From the NCBI GenBank assembly GCA_964036295.1, contig OZ038472.1:6222001-6286000 (forward strand): DNA of 64,000 bases, given 5' to 3'. The position numbers and the translations under genes were made by a program. This DNA is from Plumapathes pennacea (Eukaryota; Cnidaria; Anthozoa; Antipatharia; Myriopathidae). Below the pieces are notes generated by a model. It was not told where the DNA came from and searched no databases. It saw only the letters and a list, made by a program, of their open reading frames with translations. Positions 20,991 to 33,078 of this stretch are shown here, in pieces. The stretch's first letter is position 1. The number at the start of each line of letters is the position of its first letter.

Positions 20991-21376
20991 GGCCCCGTCC
21001 ACACTAATCCGGATAAATTTGAAAAAGGAGTTTTCATACGAAAAACGCATCGAAAGTTTTCCGTCCACACTATCGTTTTCGAATCGTTTTCTCTGTCCAC
21101 ACTAATACGCTGGACTAACCAAAAACGCTAAATGCCCGAATTGAGCATGCACACAGAGATCACTGACATCATAACGTCATGCGTTTTCGAAAAGCTTCGT
21201 TTTCGCCGTCCACACTACACCATGAAACCGAAGTTTTCGAAAATATCCACTCTGGAGAGCGTTTTCGAAAATATCCGTTTTCGGTCACCGAAAACGCGTC
21301 TTAGTGTGGACGGTAGGTCAAAACGGATAAATAAATATCCGTTTTCAAATTTATCCGGATTAGTGTGGACGGGGCC
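20991..21376. mobile_element. PIF/Harbinger-like MITE with TAA target duplication
   Basis: It starts GGCCCCGTCCACACTAATCC and ends with the inverted copy GGATTAGTGTGGACGGGGCC; both sides carry TAA (20988-20990 and 21377-21379). The 386-bp body has further GTTTTCG/GTCCACACT inverted motifs and no ORF. A 3-bp TWA duplication and a GGSCC start fit PIF/Harbinger. It is inserted in Helitron-like copy D and is therefore younger than it. Confidence 0.72.
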
Positions 21377-21630
21377 TAAGTTATTCCGAGTAAAACAACA
21401 GGGCACACGTGATCGATCCGGCCTTTGTTATTGGTTAGCAGGGTAACCGCGCCTAAAGTCGTACGCCAGACAGACTGACTGACTGACTGACTGACTGACT
21501 GACTGACAGACAACGTTAAGTTTCGAGATGGCGACAGGCTTGGAGTTCCCAAATAGGCGGTATAACACAAGTAGGCGGTATAATATTACTGCATTAGTGT
21601 CGTGAGTATTTCCCTCACTTCGTTCGGGGA

Positions 21631-23830
<2,200 letters not shown>

Positions 23831-25630
23831 TTCCCTTATAAACATTTTACTGTGAGGAGTAAGGACTACGTTCATCAGTTGTCGTTATGTTTATTTGTTA
23901 TAGTAGAAGCCCTATGGCTATATCTATTACCGAAAAGATTTGAGTAACAGAAATATGTGTTAAATCGGTATACGTAAAGTGTAAAGTGCTTTTATCTTGA
24001 TTCAGATGCCGAAAAACATACGATACTTCATTTATGACTTTATTTCTTTAAATAGCTGAAAGCACTTTTGTAAACTAGAAGGGCATAAGTTTGAAAAACA
24101 AGCATAATTTGAGCATTTTTGGACAAAAAAAGGAGCATTGCTAGTAGCAGAAAATGCCGGTTCTACTAGCACACTCGGAAAAGGCCTACCGGCAAAAAAA
24201 AAAAAAAAAGAAAAAAAAGGAAACCTAACGCAGTTTACCGTATTCACACACGTAATTTCCACTGGTTCCACGTCAAAACTTTCGCTTGTTAATGTTTTAA
24301 ACCAGAAATGTTTCACAAAAAAAATCTCCAGCACAGTTCCTTAGAATTGAAATAATTCATTGTTTTAGCCCCATCTCGTGGCACTGGGTGGGTTCACACT
24401 AGAGCTTTAAAGTACGTCTCAAGTGCACTTTAAGCATACTTTAAATGTAAACGAGAAATATGAAACTCCCTAGTTTCATTGTATGACGGTGTCTGCCGGT
24501 GAAGCGAAAGTTTGGTTCCAAACACTCACGCGAAATACAACATAAAATTTTGGCGATTCCTTACGCGGAAATTTTCATTCAATAGAATGTAGAGATACAT
24601 TTGCTGAATAGCCCACGCTCTCTGGTTCAAAAGAAAAAAGCAGGAGACAAAACAACGGGCACGCAAATCTGTTCGCTGGCAGCATGATTCACCGAGAACT
24701 TCTCGTCTGAGAGTCGTCTGCACGGGAGACTAACAGCCTTGACATGGGTGATTGCTTCGGTGATTGAGAGAAAAACTACTCTAAAGTAGGATACTTATAT
24801 ACGAGTGTGAACGCTAGTAAGTACAGTAGCTAAGTACATACTTAAGTGTGGAGTGCACTTGGGGGTGGTGCTCACTTTAAGAATACTCTGTATCTTTACT
24901 TGAAACTTACTCAAAGGAAAATACTTCATTTTTAAAATGCTCACCATGGTAACAACTGTTTCTTGTTATAGCTTCCTTTAGTTGCAGAGTGACGACTTGG
25001 ATGAAACCAGTATAAAGTGCTCCGATACATGCTTCTGGGTAGATAAGCGGAAAAAGAGCTTAGAAAAAGTACTAAACGAGACCCAACCACTTCTGGTGGC
25101 TTACCTTTAATCCGACCAGAGAATCCAACTCCGTCTGAGGTGTCGACAAAAGCCCATTTTATATCCATACGGCTCTAAAAATACCCAACTGCACTTTCCA
25201 TCAACGTGGACAATGTCAAGCTCTAAATCAAGAAGTTATGTCAGACAGCCAAGCTGGAAATTGAAAACAATGTCGTATTAATAAAATGTCGATACTGCAA
25301 CTAAAAACTTTCACTTTTTACTTGTCACTTTTTTATTCATATTACATTACAGAATACATTTCTGAAAACACTGCACCGCTGGTAGCACAAGCTGATCGAG
25401 GCGGGCAGAGTTACATATTAACACAAAGTTAGAAAGGATCTAAGACAAGTGAACCAGATTTACCGTGCTTATTACAGAATAGGGTACAATAATCATTACA
25501 ATAATAGGAATAGGGTATAATGTGGGATGCAACATAAGATTCAACATTGGAAAAGGGTACAATTATATATACAATAGAATACAATATATAGGGGCTAGAG
25601 ACAAGTAAACACGTAAACACAGATAAAGTT
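23831..25630. other. Unassigned AT-rich region
   Basis: I see no supported gene. An A-rich run lies at about 24195-24220. Around 24390 and 24805 the words GTTCACACT and AGTGTGAAC form a weak inverted pair bracketing AAGTAC/AGTACT-rich DNA, which may be a diverged MITE. The lower end (25430-25630) may hold the 3' UTR of the next LINE copy. Confidence 0.4.
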
Positions 25631-25639
25631 CAAGTTTCT

Positions 25640-26392
25640 GTACTTTAATTGCTAGATTCTATATTTCTAAGTAACTTAATTGTTTTGATTAAGGTTGGGA
25701 CATCAACATAAGTATCCTATTTTTCTAAGACTTGAAAGAGCATTTTGTTTATCTTTGCTTTGAATGAAGGTTTGGGTTGTTTCCGAATGTCATCAGAGAT
25801 CTCATTCCATATTTCTACTCCAATGCGCGAGAAAGAGTCTGTCAGCTGTTTGAGTCTAGAGTCAGTTTACAGTAAAGTTTACCGTTAGTTGCCGCTCTTG
25901 TATAGTAGGAATGTACTGAATGTACGCAGGTAAATAAATTTAATATATTAGGCGGAGCCATATTATTATCAACATCATGCTCTTTGTTTGTAGCGAAATA
26001 CATTAGCCGTAGGGCACGTTTTTGAAGGATTAAGATCTTATTCATATATTTTTGGGCAGCCTGGCCCCATAGGGATATGCCATAGCAAATATAAGGATGA
26101 ATTAGAAAGAAAATTTATATCGTCAGCAAATAAGAAAAAATCGAACTTATCAGAGGTGTTGTGTATGTCATTAACGTATATTAGAAATAAAAGAGGGCCC
26201 AAAACAGAACCTTGAGGGACACCGCATAGTATTTTTTCTTTGCTCGATATGTTTGAGCCTACCTGAGTTGTTTGTGATCTATGTGAGAGGTATGAAAAGA
26301 ACCAATCATTGACAATACCTCTTACTCCGTAGTGTCTTAGTTTATGTAGCATTATCGAATGATTAACGGTGTCAAAGGCTTTTTGAAGGTCA
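25640..26392 (-). pseudogene. Second dead LINE (jockey/CR1-like RT) copy, truncated by a Helitron-like fragment
   Basis: On the minus strand the order is LRHYGVRGIVNDWFFSYLSH, CGVPQGSVLGPLLFLIYVND and the catalytic FFLFADDINFL. A frameshifted, deleted join follows to YICYGISLWGQAAQKYMN, LILQKRALRLMYFATNKEH and, after another frameshift near 25858, SRIGVEIWNEISDDIRKQPK. It belongs to a different subfamily from the 21907-23830 copy (FADD versus YADD, different connection region). The 5' side stops at 26392, where Helitron-like sequence begins. Confidence 0.8.
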
Positions 26393-27334
26393 AATCAGAG
26401 CAGCCTTTGTTTTACCAAAGTTTTGACGCAATCATTTTTTGGAAGTCAAGTGCTGCACGCAAAGAAAGGAGAAGTGGAATGGTTTACGTCTTCTTAGATT
26501 GGTGTGTTTTGCGTTGAAAAATAATCAATTGCTTGACGCTGTAGGATGTTACTAAAATGAGGAATGGAGAATGAAATCAAGGAAGCCGGTGCTAGCCGAA
26601 ACTGACAGAAGCGGCGTTGTATTAAAAACAATACTTTAAGAGAAAATGACCAACACGCATGTTCTTAATATTTTCTACGGGATAGAATTATGGACGTACT
26701 TGCAATTTATCACGGTGATAAGCGATTTCCGCTGAACGACTTCTGTTGCTTCTCCTTCCTGTGAACAAGTATCTGAGTTTAACACAAATCGTACTATCGT
26801 ACTTTGTCGTGCTCAGATGCCTCAAATAAATCGCCTGCAAGGTCCGCTTTCGATACTGACTGAACTCCGATCTTTTATTGTCCTCAGATGTCTCAAATAA
26901 ATCGCCTGCTAGATCCGCTTTCGATACTGACTAAACTCCGATCTTTTCCTCAGATGCCTCAAAGAAATCCGCGCATGCTAGGTCCGCTTTCGATACTGGA
27001 ACTCTCGATCCACTTTCATGCGCTGTTTGTCGGAGTTCAGTTGTCTGATCTGCCGGCTTTTGCTTCAAATACTCTGTCTAAGCATTCTTTTGACAGATTT
27101 GTGACAGCAATTTCTGACCTCTGCTTTTGTCTTTTACGGTTTTGTACTTCTCGTCTTGTTTAAGACGGATTTTCCGCTCTTCGATTGTTTTACGCTACGC
27201 CTTGCTCTGTCATACTCTCTTCGTTTTTGAAGACGAGCTTCGTTCAGTTTAACAGTTTCAAATCAGGGTCATTCTAACTTTCCCCAGGTGTGCATCGCTT
27301 GTTGTCTGTCCCACGACTGACTGACAAACATTTT
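26393..27334 (-). mobile_element. Helitron-like element copy E, lacking both terminal tips
   Basis: It starts at the GAGCAGCCTTTGTTTTACC landmark, which lies about 75 bp inside the 3' end of complete copies, and ends after GACTGACTGACAAACATT. Within it, about 26810-27000, a unit of roughly 69 bp (CCTCAAATAAATCGCCTGC ... CTTTCGATACTGACT) is repeated three times, corresponding to the STPR-like repeat at DNA level. It is joined directly to the LINE remnant on its left. Confidence 0.55.
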
Positions 27335-27666
27335 GCACTTGATGAGATGTCGCGTCTTTGTGTTACATAGTCAGTAACATTGTTGCTTTTGTTTCATGTA
27401 CAATACATGGTGTCAGAAGAAGTAAAGAACCACAAGACATATGACGGTATTCGACATTTATAAGATTTTTGGAATCAGGTTCTAAAGCAGGAAATTATAT
27501 GTAATGGCGAAACGTTTCCAAAAAATAAATAAAAATAAAAATAAAAAAACTAGCTAAAAAATAAAATAATTAATGTTAGTTTTTGAACGGAAACATCCGA
27601 CATCACACAATTCGCATAAACTAGTCATAACCACCAACGTTTGTGGAATTAAGGGGGAAAAAGGAC
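27335..27666. other. No recognisable feature
   Basis: AT-rich DNA with an A-rich stretch at about 27515-27570. No ORF or repeat assigned. Confidence 0.4.
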
Positions 27667-28197
27667 GGAGAAATGGATTTTGAAAAAGAGGAATACAAAT
27701 GCAAATATATTTATACCACTGGCTTCGCCGTAACTTACTGGCAAAAGCTATTGTGTGGGTGGAAAGCGCAATAACCGATCAATATGCTTGCTGGCAGGAT
27801 ATATGTTATGAATACAGATCAACCAAACTACACTTTATGTGAACATCGGTAAAGTAATTCTAAATTGGGAAGTTATGTCATGGACAAGACCGTCAAAATG
27901 AAACAAGGAAGTAAGAAATGAAATGAAACCTTTCAGTAAGTCATGATTAGTAAAATTAGGAAAACAAATGTTCGAGGGAATTTTTCTTCCAACTTGAAAC
28001 GCATTGCTGACGCGGGTAAACCAAAGCAAGTTGTAAGTGGGCTGTCAGTCGCTTGCAGCTCATTTTTACACGCTGTACAAACAGAAGATTTTGTCCGCCT
28101 AGTTCCTCTGCAATTCGTCTCGAGATTGCGTAGCAATTGGCAAAGAATGATAGGAACCTTGCTCTTGTTGTCCTTGTTCGCCGTTGGAAGTGTACTA
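27667..28197. repeat. Dispersed repeat, second copy of 217-718
   Basis: It aligns with 217-718. Like that copy it follows a Helitron-like fragment. No frame is conserved between the two copies. Confidence 0.6.
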
Positions 28198-28350
28198 AAC
28201 TTCATGTGAACATTGGTAAAGTTAATCTAAACCGGGAAGTTACGTCATGGACAGGATTGTCAAAACGAAACAAAGAAGTAAGAAATGAATTGAAACCTTT
28301 TAGTAAGTCATGATTAGTAAAATCAGACAAACAAATGTTCAAGGCAATTT
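28198..28350. repeat. Local tandem duplicate of 27830-27985
   Basis: The block TTCATGTGAACATTGGTAAA ... AAACAAATGTTC repeats the sequence found at about 27833-27973 with scattered differences, so the end of the dispersed repeat has been duplicated in tandem. Confidence 0.6.
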
Positions 28351-28618
28351 TTCAATTTTGCGCCATTTGACCGTGACAGATTGCAATTATGACTGAGTGG
28401 GTAATTTGAACAAGGGGAAAGGAGAATAAAGATTACGTCACAATCTGCACTTTCGATCCAGCCTTGACAAGATAAGGAAGTCATGCAAGTGAGAAAATCA
28501 GTCACATCATAACGTAGTCTGAGGTGAACAGCAAATCTGTCGTATGATAATGCAGTCAGACAAAGCGGTCAGATATTTATAGTCGGTCAACTGTAAGTAA
28601 TGTAGTCAGATGAAATGC
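28351..28618. other. No recognisable feature
   Basis: Nothing that I can support. Confidence 0.35.
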
Positions 28619-29050
28619 GGACACTGCGGAAATACGTTCTTGACGTCACTTCTGTTTGTCAGCGTTTGTCGCCATGGCTATCTACCTTCTCATAATTTGA
28701 GTTAAAATTTTACATCATGTGCAAGCCTCGTTTTTCTTGTGCACAACTTGAGTTAATAGAGAATGCACTGAACTAGCTTACATTTGAGCATCGAGTCCTA
28801 GTTTTGAGTTTTGAGGCTTTGCGAGCGTTGCACTTACTTAAAAAATCTGCACTTGAATCCAAGGTTTTGCACACTACCGCTGATTCAAAGCAAGGTGATC
28901 GCACGGCTAAAAAACGCATTTCCAAGGTGTCAGTGTAGTGCAGTCAATTGCAATGCAGTTAGGCGATCAAGCGGTCAGGACCCGGTTGTTTAGAGTACTA
29001 CTAGAATATTCCTGGATTAAGTATAAACTTTTTCAGCCTCAAAATGAGAC
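28619..29050. repeat. R2 repeat (MITE-like), complete inverted ends
   Basis: Left end GCGGACACTGCGGAAATACG and inner right end ACGCATTTCCAAGGTGTC (about 28915-28933) form an imperfect inverted repeat. The homology with 3785-4140 continues to about 29050 (GATTAAGTATAAACT and AAAATGAGACGCT). This copy has the undisrupted sequence GCTTACATTTGAG at the site where the 31972 element inserted in another copy. Confidence 0.55.
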
Positions 29051-29067
29051 GCTGAAAGAATGAATTA

Positions 29068-29670
29068 GCTTACCCTATCACTCCCAAGCTCAAGTTGCAG
29101 ATTCTCCCAACCTTTTAAAGAAGAAAATGTATGTTTTGTTTAATATTGGCCCATTCTTCTGTATCGTTCGTGTCAAAATGTTTTGGGTGTTAGTTGTTTC
29201 GTCGGCATTTTTTTTCTTTTGTTTTACTTACTCGTGCTTCGGTACATTCTTTGCATTTTTATTTTATGCTAATTCTAGCTATTTAGTTCGCGGCGTGCTC
29301 TGTATATTTTATGGAGTTATTTGGCTTCAGGGGACTCGCACAGTGTAAGTTTCGTGTTTTGTGCTTCGTTTATAGCGTCAGCTTCCTTCACTCGTGTTTC
29401 TTGTATTTATTTTGTTCTTTCGTATTGCTAGGTTTCAAACAATTCACTTTCCCGGAATAAAGTAAAGTTGGAAAACTAGTGTAGTATGAAGCCTTATTGA
29501 TCCACAATACAATGTATGAGTGTTATAATGAAAATTGATAGTTCAATCAGCATTTATCTGAGTAAGCCAGTATCAAAAGCCAAATTCTTCTTACTGTATG
29601 ATATATCTCTGATCAAAAACTGCAAGAGAAAACTAAAATTGATCATTCTTGAGCTGGGACCACTTGGTTA
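29068..29670. mobile_element. TTAA-type MITE split by a solo LTR
   Basis: The left part (TTACCCTATCACTCCCAAGC, 29070-29131) and right part (29512 to about 29668, ending CTTGAGCTGGGACCACTTGGTTAA) match the two halves of the intact 51068-51276 copy. They are separated by a 380-bp LTR-like insertion. Confidence 0.65.
29132..29511 (+). mobile_element. Solo LTR (TG...CA, 5-bp target duplication ATGTA)
   Basis: The insert begins TGTTTTGTTTAATATTGG, ends CCACAATACA and is flanked on both sides by ATGTA (29127-29131 and 29512-29516). An AATAAA signal at 29456-29461 lies about 50 bp before its end, as in LTRs. No internal retroelement genes are present, so it is a solo LTR. The Phe-rich ORF at 29127-29348 is probably fortuitous. 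Confidence 0.7.
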
Positions 29671-29784
29671 AAATATAGTCATTTAGATGGTTAGACCGCC
29701 AGATTGTAAAACCCACTCAGATGAAAACATTGCAGCGATGTAATAATGCAGTCAGTAAGATGACAAAGCCCTGAAATTCTGTGT

Positions 29785-30690
29785 AACAAGTGGCTGAACG
29801 GATCCATAATTACAGTGAGCGTGAATAAACTGATCGACATTAAAAAATAAGTTGCATTAAAAGCAGCTATGGGATTTTTTTTTCACACATTTTTGATGCA
29901 CTATCGAATGAGAATGAAATCGAAACCAGAACCTTTGGTAGTTTCTCGGCAAAGCGGTCACTTTAATTTTGAGTCAGCGGGATTCAAATGCAGATTTTGC
30001 AGCTTAGTGTAACGCTCGTAAAACCTCCAGAGTTGGCTAAGAAACTCAATACTCCAATTTAAGTTAGTTCAATGCATTTTATTTATAACATAAGTGCACA
30101 AATAAACGAGGCTTTGCACACGATGTGAAACTTTACCTCGAATTTTATAGAAAGCGTAAAATTCCACATAAACAAAGAAGAGGAATACCGGGAAAAAAGC
30201 TCAAAACGTTCACACACTTCGCATTGGTGTGTTAGTTTCCAAACACTGCACAAGTACTGTAGTGACCAAGCTACAGTATTAGTAGGAGGTGACGTTTAGA
30301 ATATAGACTTACATACGTTGTTTCTGTGTGTGTTTTTTTGTCGCTTTGTCAGCTTCTCCTCACTCTCACATCCATACTCCCTGCTCTGTCTTCAAATTCT
30401 CATTTCTGGAATGGCGAGTTCACCATATACAGCCCTGCAGCCTTTGAGCTGCTTCCGTTGTTGAAACTAATGTCTGTAATCTTTCTCTGACGCTCGGAGA
30501 TGTCGAACTCGGCACTCACACTATCGGGTCCGCCATATTTAAACTTCTACTCTTCTGAGAAAAACCGCTGTGTTATGCGCCGGCTCATAATTCAACAACC
30601 TCGTCCCCAGGGCCATCCGCGGTTTCTTGAGAAAATTGTAAACGACAGTGGGACACCCTGGGGACAAGGGAAAGTGTCCCCTTAATTGCT
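29785..30690. repeat. R4 + R3 composite repeat (copy 3)
   Basis: It has the same order as 9430-10310 and includes the downstream R3 part with CCTGCAGCCTTTGAGCTGC and CTGGGGACAAGG, shared with 5610-5790. It ends just before the Tc1-type MITE at 30698. The 32-bp segment 29837-29868 is inverted relative to copy 2. Confidence 0.65.
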
Positions 30691-30697
30691 GTTAGAA

Positions 30698-31060
30698 AGC
30701 TTTTCGGATGACTGTCGAAAACCAAAACCAAAGCAATCACAGAGCCAATCAATAAGGAGGGCCTAGATGGGGTTTACTGTTAAATGTTATAGGCCTGAAA
30801 TGTTTACTGTTTTAACAGTTAAAAGTGTTATAAAGCCAAAAAAATCAATGTTAAGTGTTATGTACAAGACTAGATATTGAACAAAACAAGACAAGGGGGC
30901 CTGGATGGGGCTTCCCCCCCCCCCCCCCATGTAGGCCCTCAATAAGGCAAGCAGAAACACATCCGAATTAGAAATACGATCGAGCAAAATCAAAACCAAA
31001 ACAAAGTAATTGCTATTGGTTTTACTAATCAATCAGCAGTGCGAGAACACGCGCGCCATC
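30698..31060. mobile_element. Tc1/mariner-family MITE remnant, related to the 57878 transposon, interrupted
   Basis: The left end CTTTTCGGATGACTGTCGAA, then AACCAAAACCAAAGCAATCAC, matches the terminal part of the transposon at 57878-61674 and the MITE at 53336. Internal sequence (AATCAGCAGTGCGAG near 31031) matches the middle of the 53336 MITE. The right terminal repeat is missing, and a 182-bp hAT-like element is inserted in it. Confidence 0.65.
30758..30939. mobile_element. hAT-like MITE, 8-bp TSD CAATAAGG
   Basis: Ends AGGGCCTAGATGGGG and CCCCATGTAGGCCCT are imperfect inverted repeats, and the perfect 8-bp direct repeats CAATAAGG lie at 30750-30757 and 30940-30947. It contains a C run of about 17. 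It interrupts the Tc1-type MITE and is therefore younger than it. Confidence 0.78.
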
Positions 31061-31819
31061 TTCAATTGGCTTTCTTGCGTGAGAGTAAAGTAAAGTAGTA
31101 AAAGCTCTGCATGCTAATGCTGCAGGTAATTTATTGAATCTCATTTGTCAATGGCGTCAAGCTATCAAACCTGAACAATAGAATAAAGCCGCTCGCTGAT
31201 GACATCATTATGTCGTGCCTCAAGCGTAAACATTGCTCCATATCAAGTGACTGAGTGCCATCCGCTAAGAAGTCGTGTGTTTATATAGAAAACCGTTTAA
31301 AGGCAGCACAACAGTATCCTGAGGTAAGAGTTTAAAACGCTCGCGTTGTGCATGTGTGCTTTATTGATCAATTTTGCTGCAAACGGCCAAGTGGTCGATC
31401 TTGAGTGATTAATTCAAAGAGAGAGCCGAAAACTAATTCAGCACAGATTCCCATAAAAATTCGTCAGGCTTCATTGGAATGTGCATATATATAGAGTGAA
31501 GCTGAGTATATCATTAGCAGTGCAAGTAAGCAGGTTGTATTACGGTAAATTTTCACAGTAGGAACTTTTAAAGCTGCCGCTGCGAAGAGGCGAGGGTTGT
31601 TCAATACTGATCCGAGTCTGATGTACAAATAGGTAGTCAGACTGTGTCTGATAGACAGACGGGAGATGGCTGATTGCCCGATGGTGTCAGTTTGACCGAT
31701 GGGGATATAATGAAAATATTTACAGGCCTCCCAAGTGTTGACCGACGGTGTCCGATGAACCGTAGTTGAACATGTCACGCACGCAGACCAAATTAAATTT
31801 CGTTACTGTTTTATAAGAC
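31061..31819. other. No recognisable gene
   Basis: AT-rich sequence with one 104-residue minus-strand frame (31464-31778) that shows no family signature. Confidence 0.4.
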
Positions 31820-32780
31820 ACCGCGGACGCTTTTAACGTCACTTCCGTTTTCAGCATTCGTCGTCATTACTATGTAAGTTCTTCTAACTGTAGGTAAGAT
31901 TTCACATCGTGTGCAAGCCTGGTTTTTCTTGTGCACAACTTATGTTATGGAAAATGCATTGAATTCACTTAAGGTAATGTTACACGAGACGATTTTTAAA
32001 GACGATTTTTAGCGCAACAATGTTGCGCGAAAAATCGTCATAGTGTAACATTGCGCGCCGGACGATTTTTAGCGCAATCTTCGTTGTGGCAACATGTTAA
32101 AAGTTTTTGAATGGCCTTCAAACGCATGCAACAATGTTGCTTGAATTTTGTTGGAGTTGCTTCGTGTAACACCCTCGCAGTCGATTTTTCGCGCAACACT
32201 GACGTCACAGGACTTATTGACGCCCTCATTATTGTGTTAAACCTCTGTATTTATGTGGCGACTCGGCCGACCAGCTCGTCGAACTTGTTTTTTGCCATCA
32301 GGAAATATCGAGCGAAAGTTCATCTTTTACGTTTAATTCTCTGGCTAACTGGTGATAAACCCCCTTTTCTTCTCTCCTCTTCATCCATTCCCTCGTCCAA
32401 ACAATTCTTTTTCGTGTTCACGTCTGGTAATCTTCAAAACTATCAATTAATTACAACATTCACGCAAAGTTCTGCTTTTAGTAAAAGCTGTCATGTTTTT
32501 GGAGAAGGAGCCTGGGCGCTAGCTGGATGTTGCGCGAAAAATTGTCTCGTGTAACATGCCGTTGCCGCAACAATGTTGCACTAAAGTTGTCTTGTGTAAC
32601 ATGCATTAAAAATCGTCGCTAAAAATCGTCGTTAAAAATCGTCTCTTGTAACACCACCTTTACAGTTGAGTATCGATTTTCTTTGCTAAAGTCTTGAGGT
32701 TTTACGAGCGTTACTCTGAACTACAAAATGTGCACTTCGATCGAGAATCCCTATGTTAATTTTGCTATATAGAGAAGATC
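31820..32780. repeat. R2 repeat copy, interrupted by a PIF/Harbinger-like element
   Basis: It begins ACACCGCGGACGC (31808 onward) and continues CATCGTGTGCAAGCC and GTGCACAACTT. After the inserted element it resumes CAGTTGAGTATCGATTTTC and TTTTACGAGCGTT. Uninterrupted copies at 3785, 28619 and 62945 show the empty site. Confidence 0.65.
31972..32659. mobile_element. PIF/Harbinger-like element with TTA target duplication
   Basis: Ends AGGTAATGTTACACGAGACG and CGTCTCTTGTAACACCACCT are inverted repeats; TTA flanks both sides (31969-31971 and 32660-32662). Sub-terminal CGATTTTTAGCG motifs and GCAACAATGTTGC palindromes recur at both ends. The 147-residue plus-strand frame inside (32111-32554) resembles no family I recognise. 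The single TTA in the uninterrupted R2 copies supports the duplication. Confidence 0.72.
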
Positions 32781-32950
32781 CACCAATCAGGGTATGGTTT
32801 TCTCCCTTTTACTCCAAGAGTGATCAACTGTTTCTTTCTGACTCTCACCAGAATTATATCATACAGAAGAGACAACCTGCCTTTTGATAGCTAGCCCAGA
32901 AAAAAACAAGCTGATTAACTCGATTAATAATGGTAATAGGACTGAGTGGA

Positions 32951-33058
32951 GTCCGATTCGGTCTGTAATCATACGAGTGATTACGAAATCGGACGACCGC
33001 GCTTCGCGGGAGTCTGATTTCGTAATCACGAGTATGATTACAGACCGACATCGGACGA
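32951..33058. repeat. Near-perfect palindrome of about 108 bp
   Basis: The left arm TCGGTCTGTAATCATAC and GTGATTACGAAATCGGAC is mirrored by GTCTGATTTCGTAATCAC and GTATGATTACAGACCGA, closing on CGCGCTTCGCGGG. It would fold into a long hairpin. Frames on either strand (32854-33081) are palindrome shadows. Confidence 0.75.
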
Positions 33059-33078
33059 CACGAAGTCCTCTTACCAAT

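Larger units (their letters stand above)
19710..21630 (-). mobile_element. Helitron-like element copy D, carrying a MITE and inserted in (AAT)n DNA
   Basis: On the minus strand it starts TCCCCGAACG at 21630 and ends TATTTCTAG at 19710. Both flanks are AAT repeat DNA, so the insertion point between A and T is directly visible. It contains the GACTGACTGACTGA leader (21470-21510), the basic repeat ORF region (about 20550-20930) and an inserted MITE at 20991-21376. A further short duplication of TTCGTTCAAATCTAA lies beside the MITE. Confidence 0.65.

Noticed and set aside
29127..29348. 73-residue hydrophobic, Phe-rich frame resembling a small membrane protein
   Set aside because: It starts at the left edge of the solo LTR and its composition follows the T-rich DNA.
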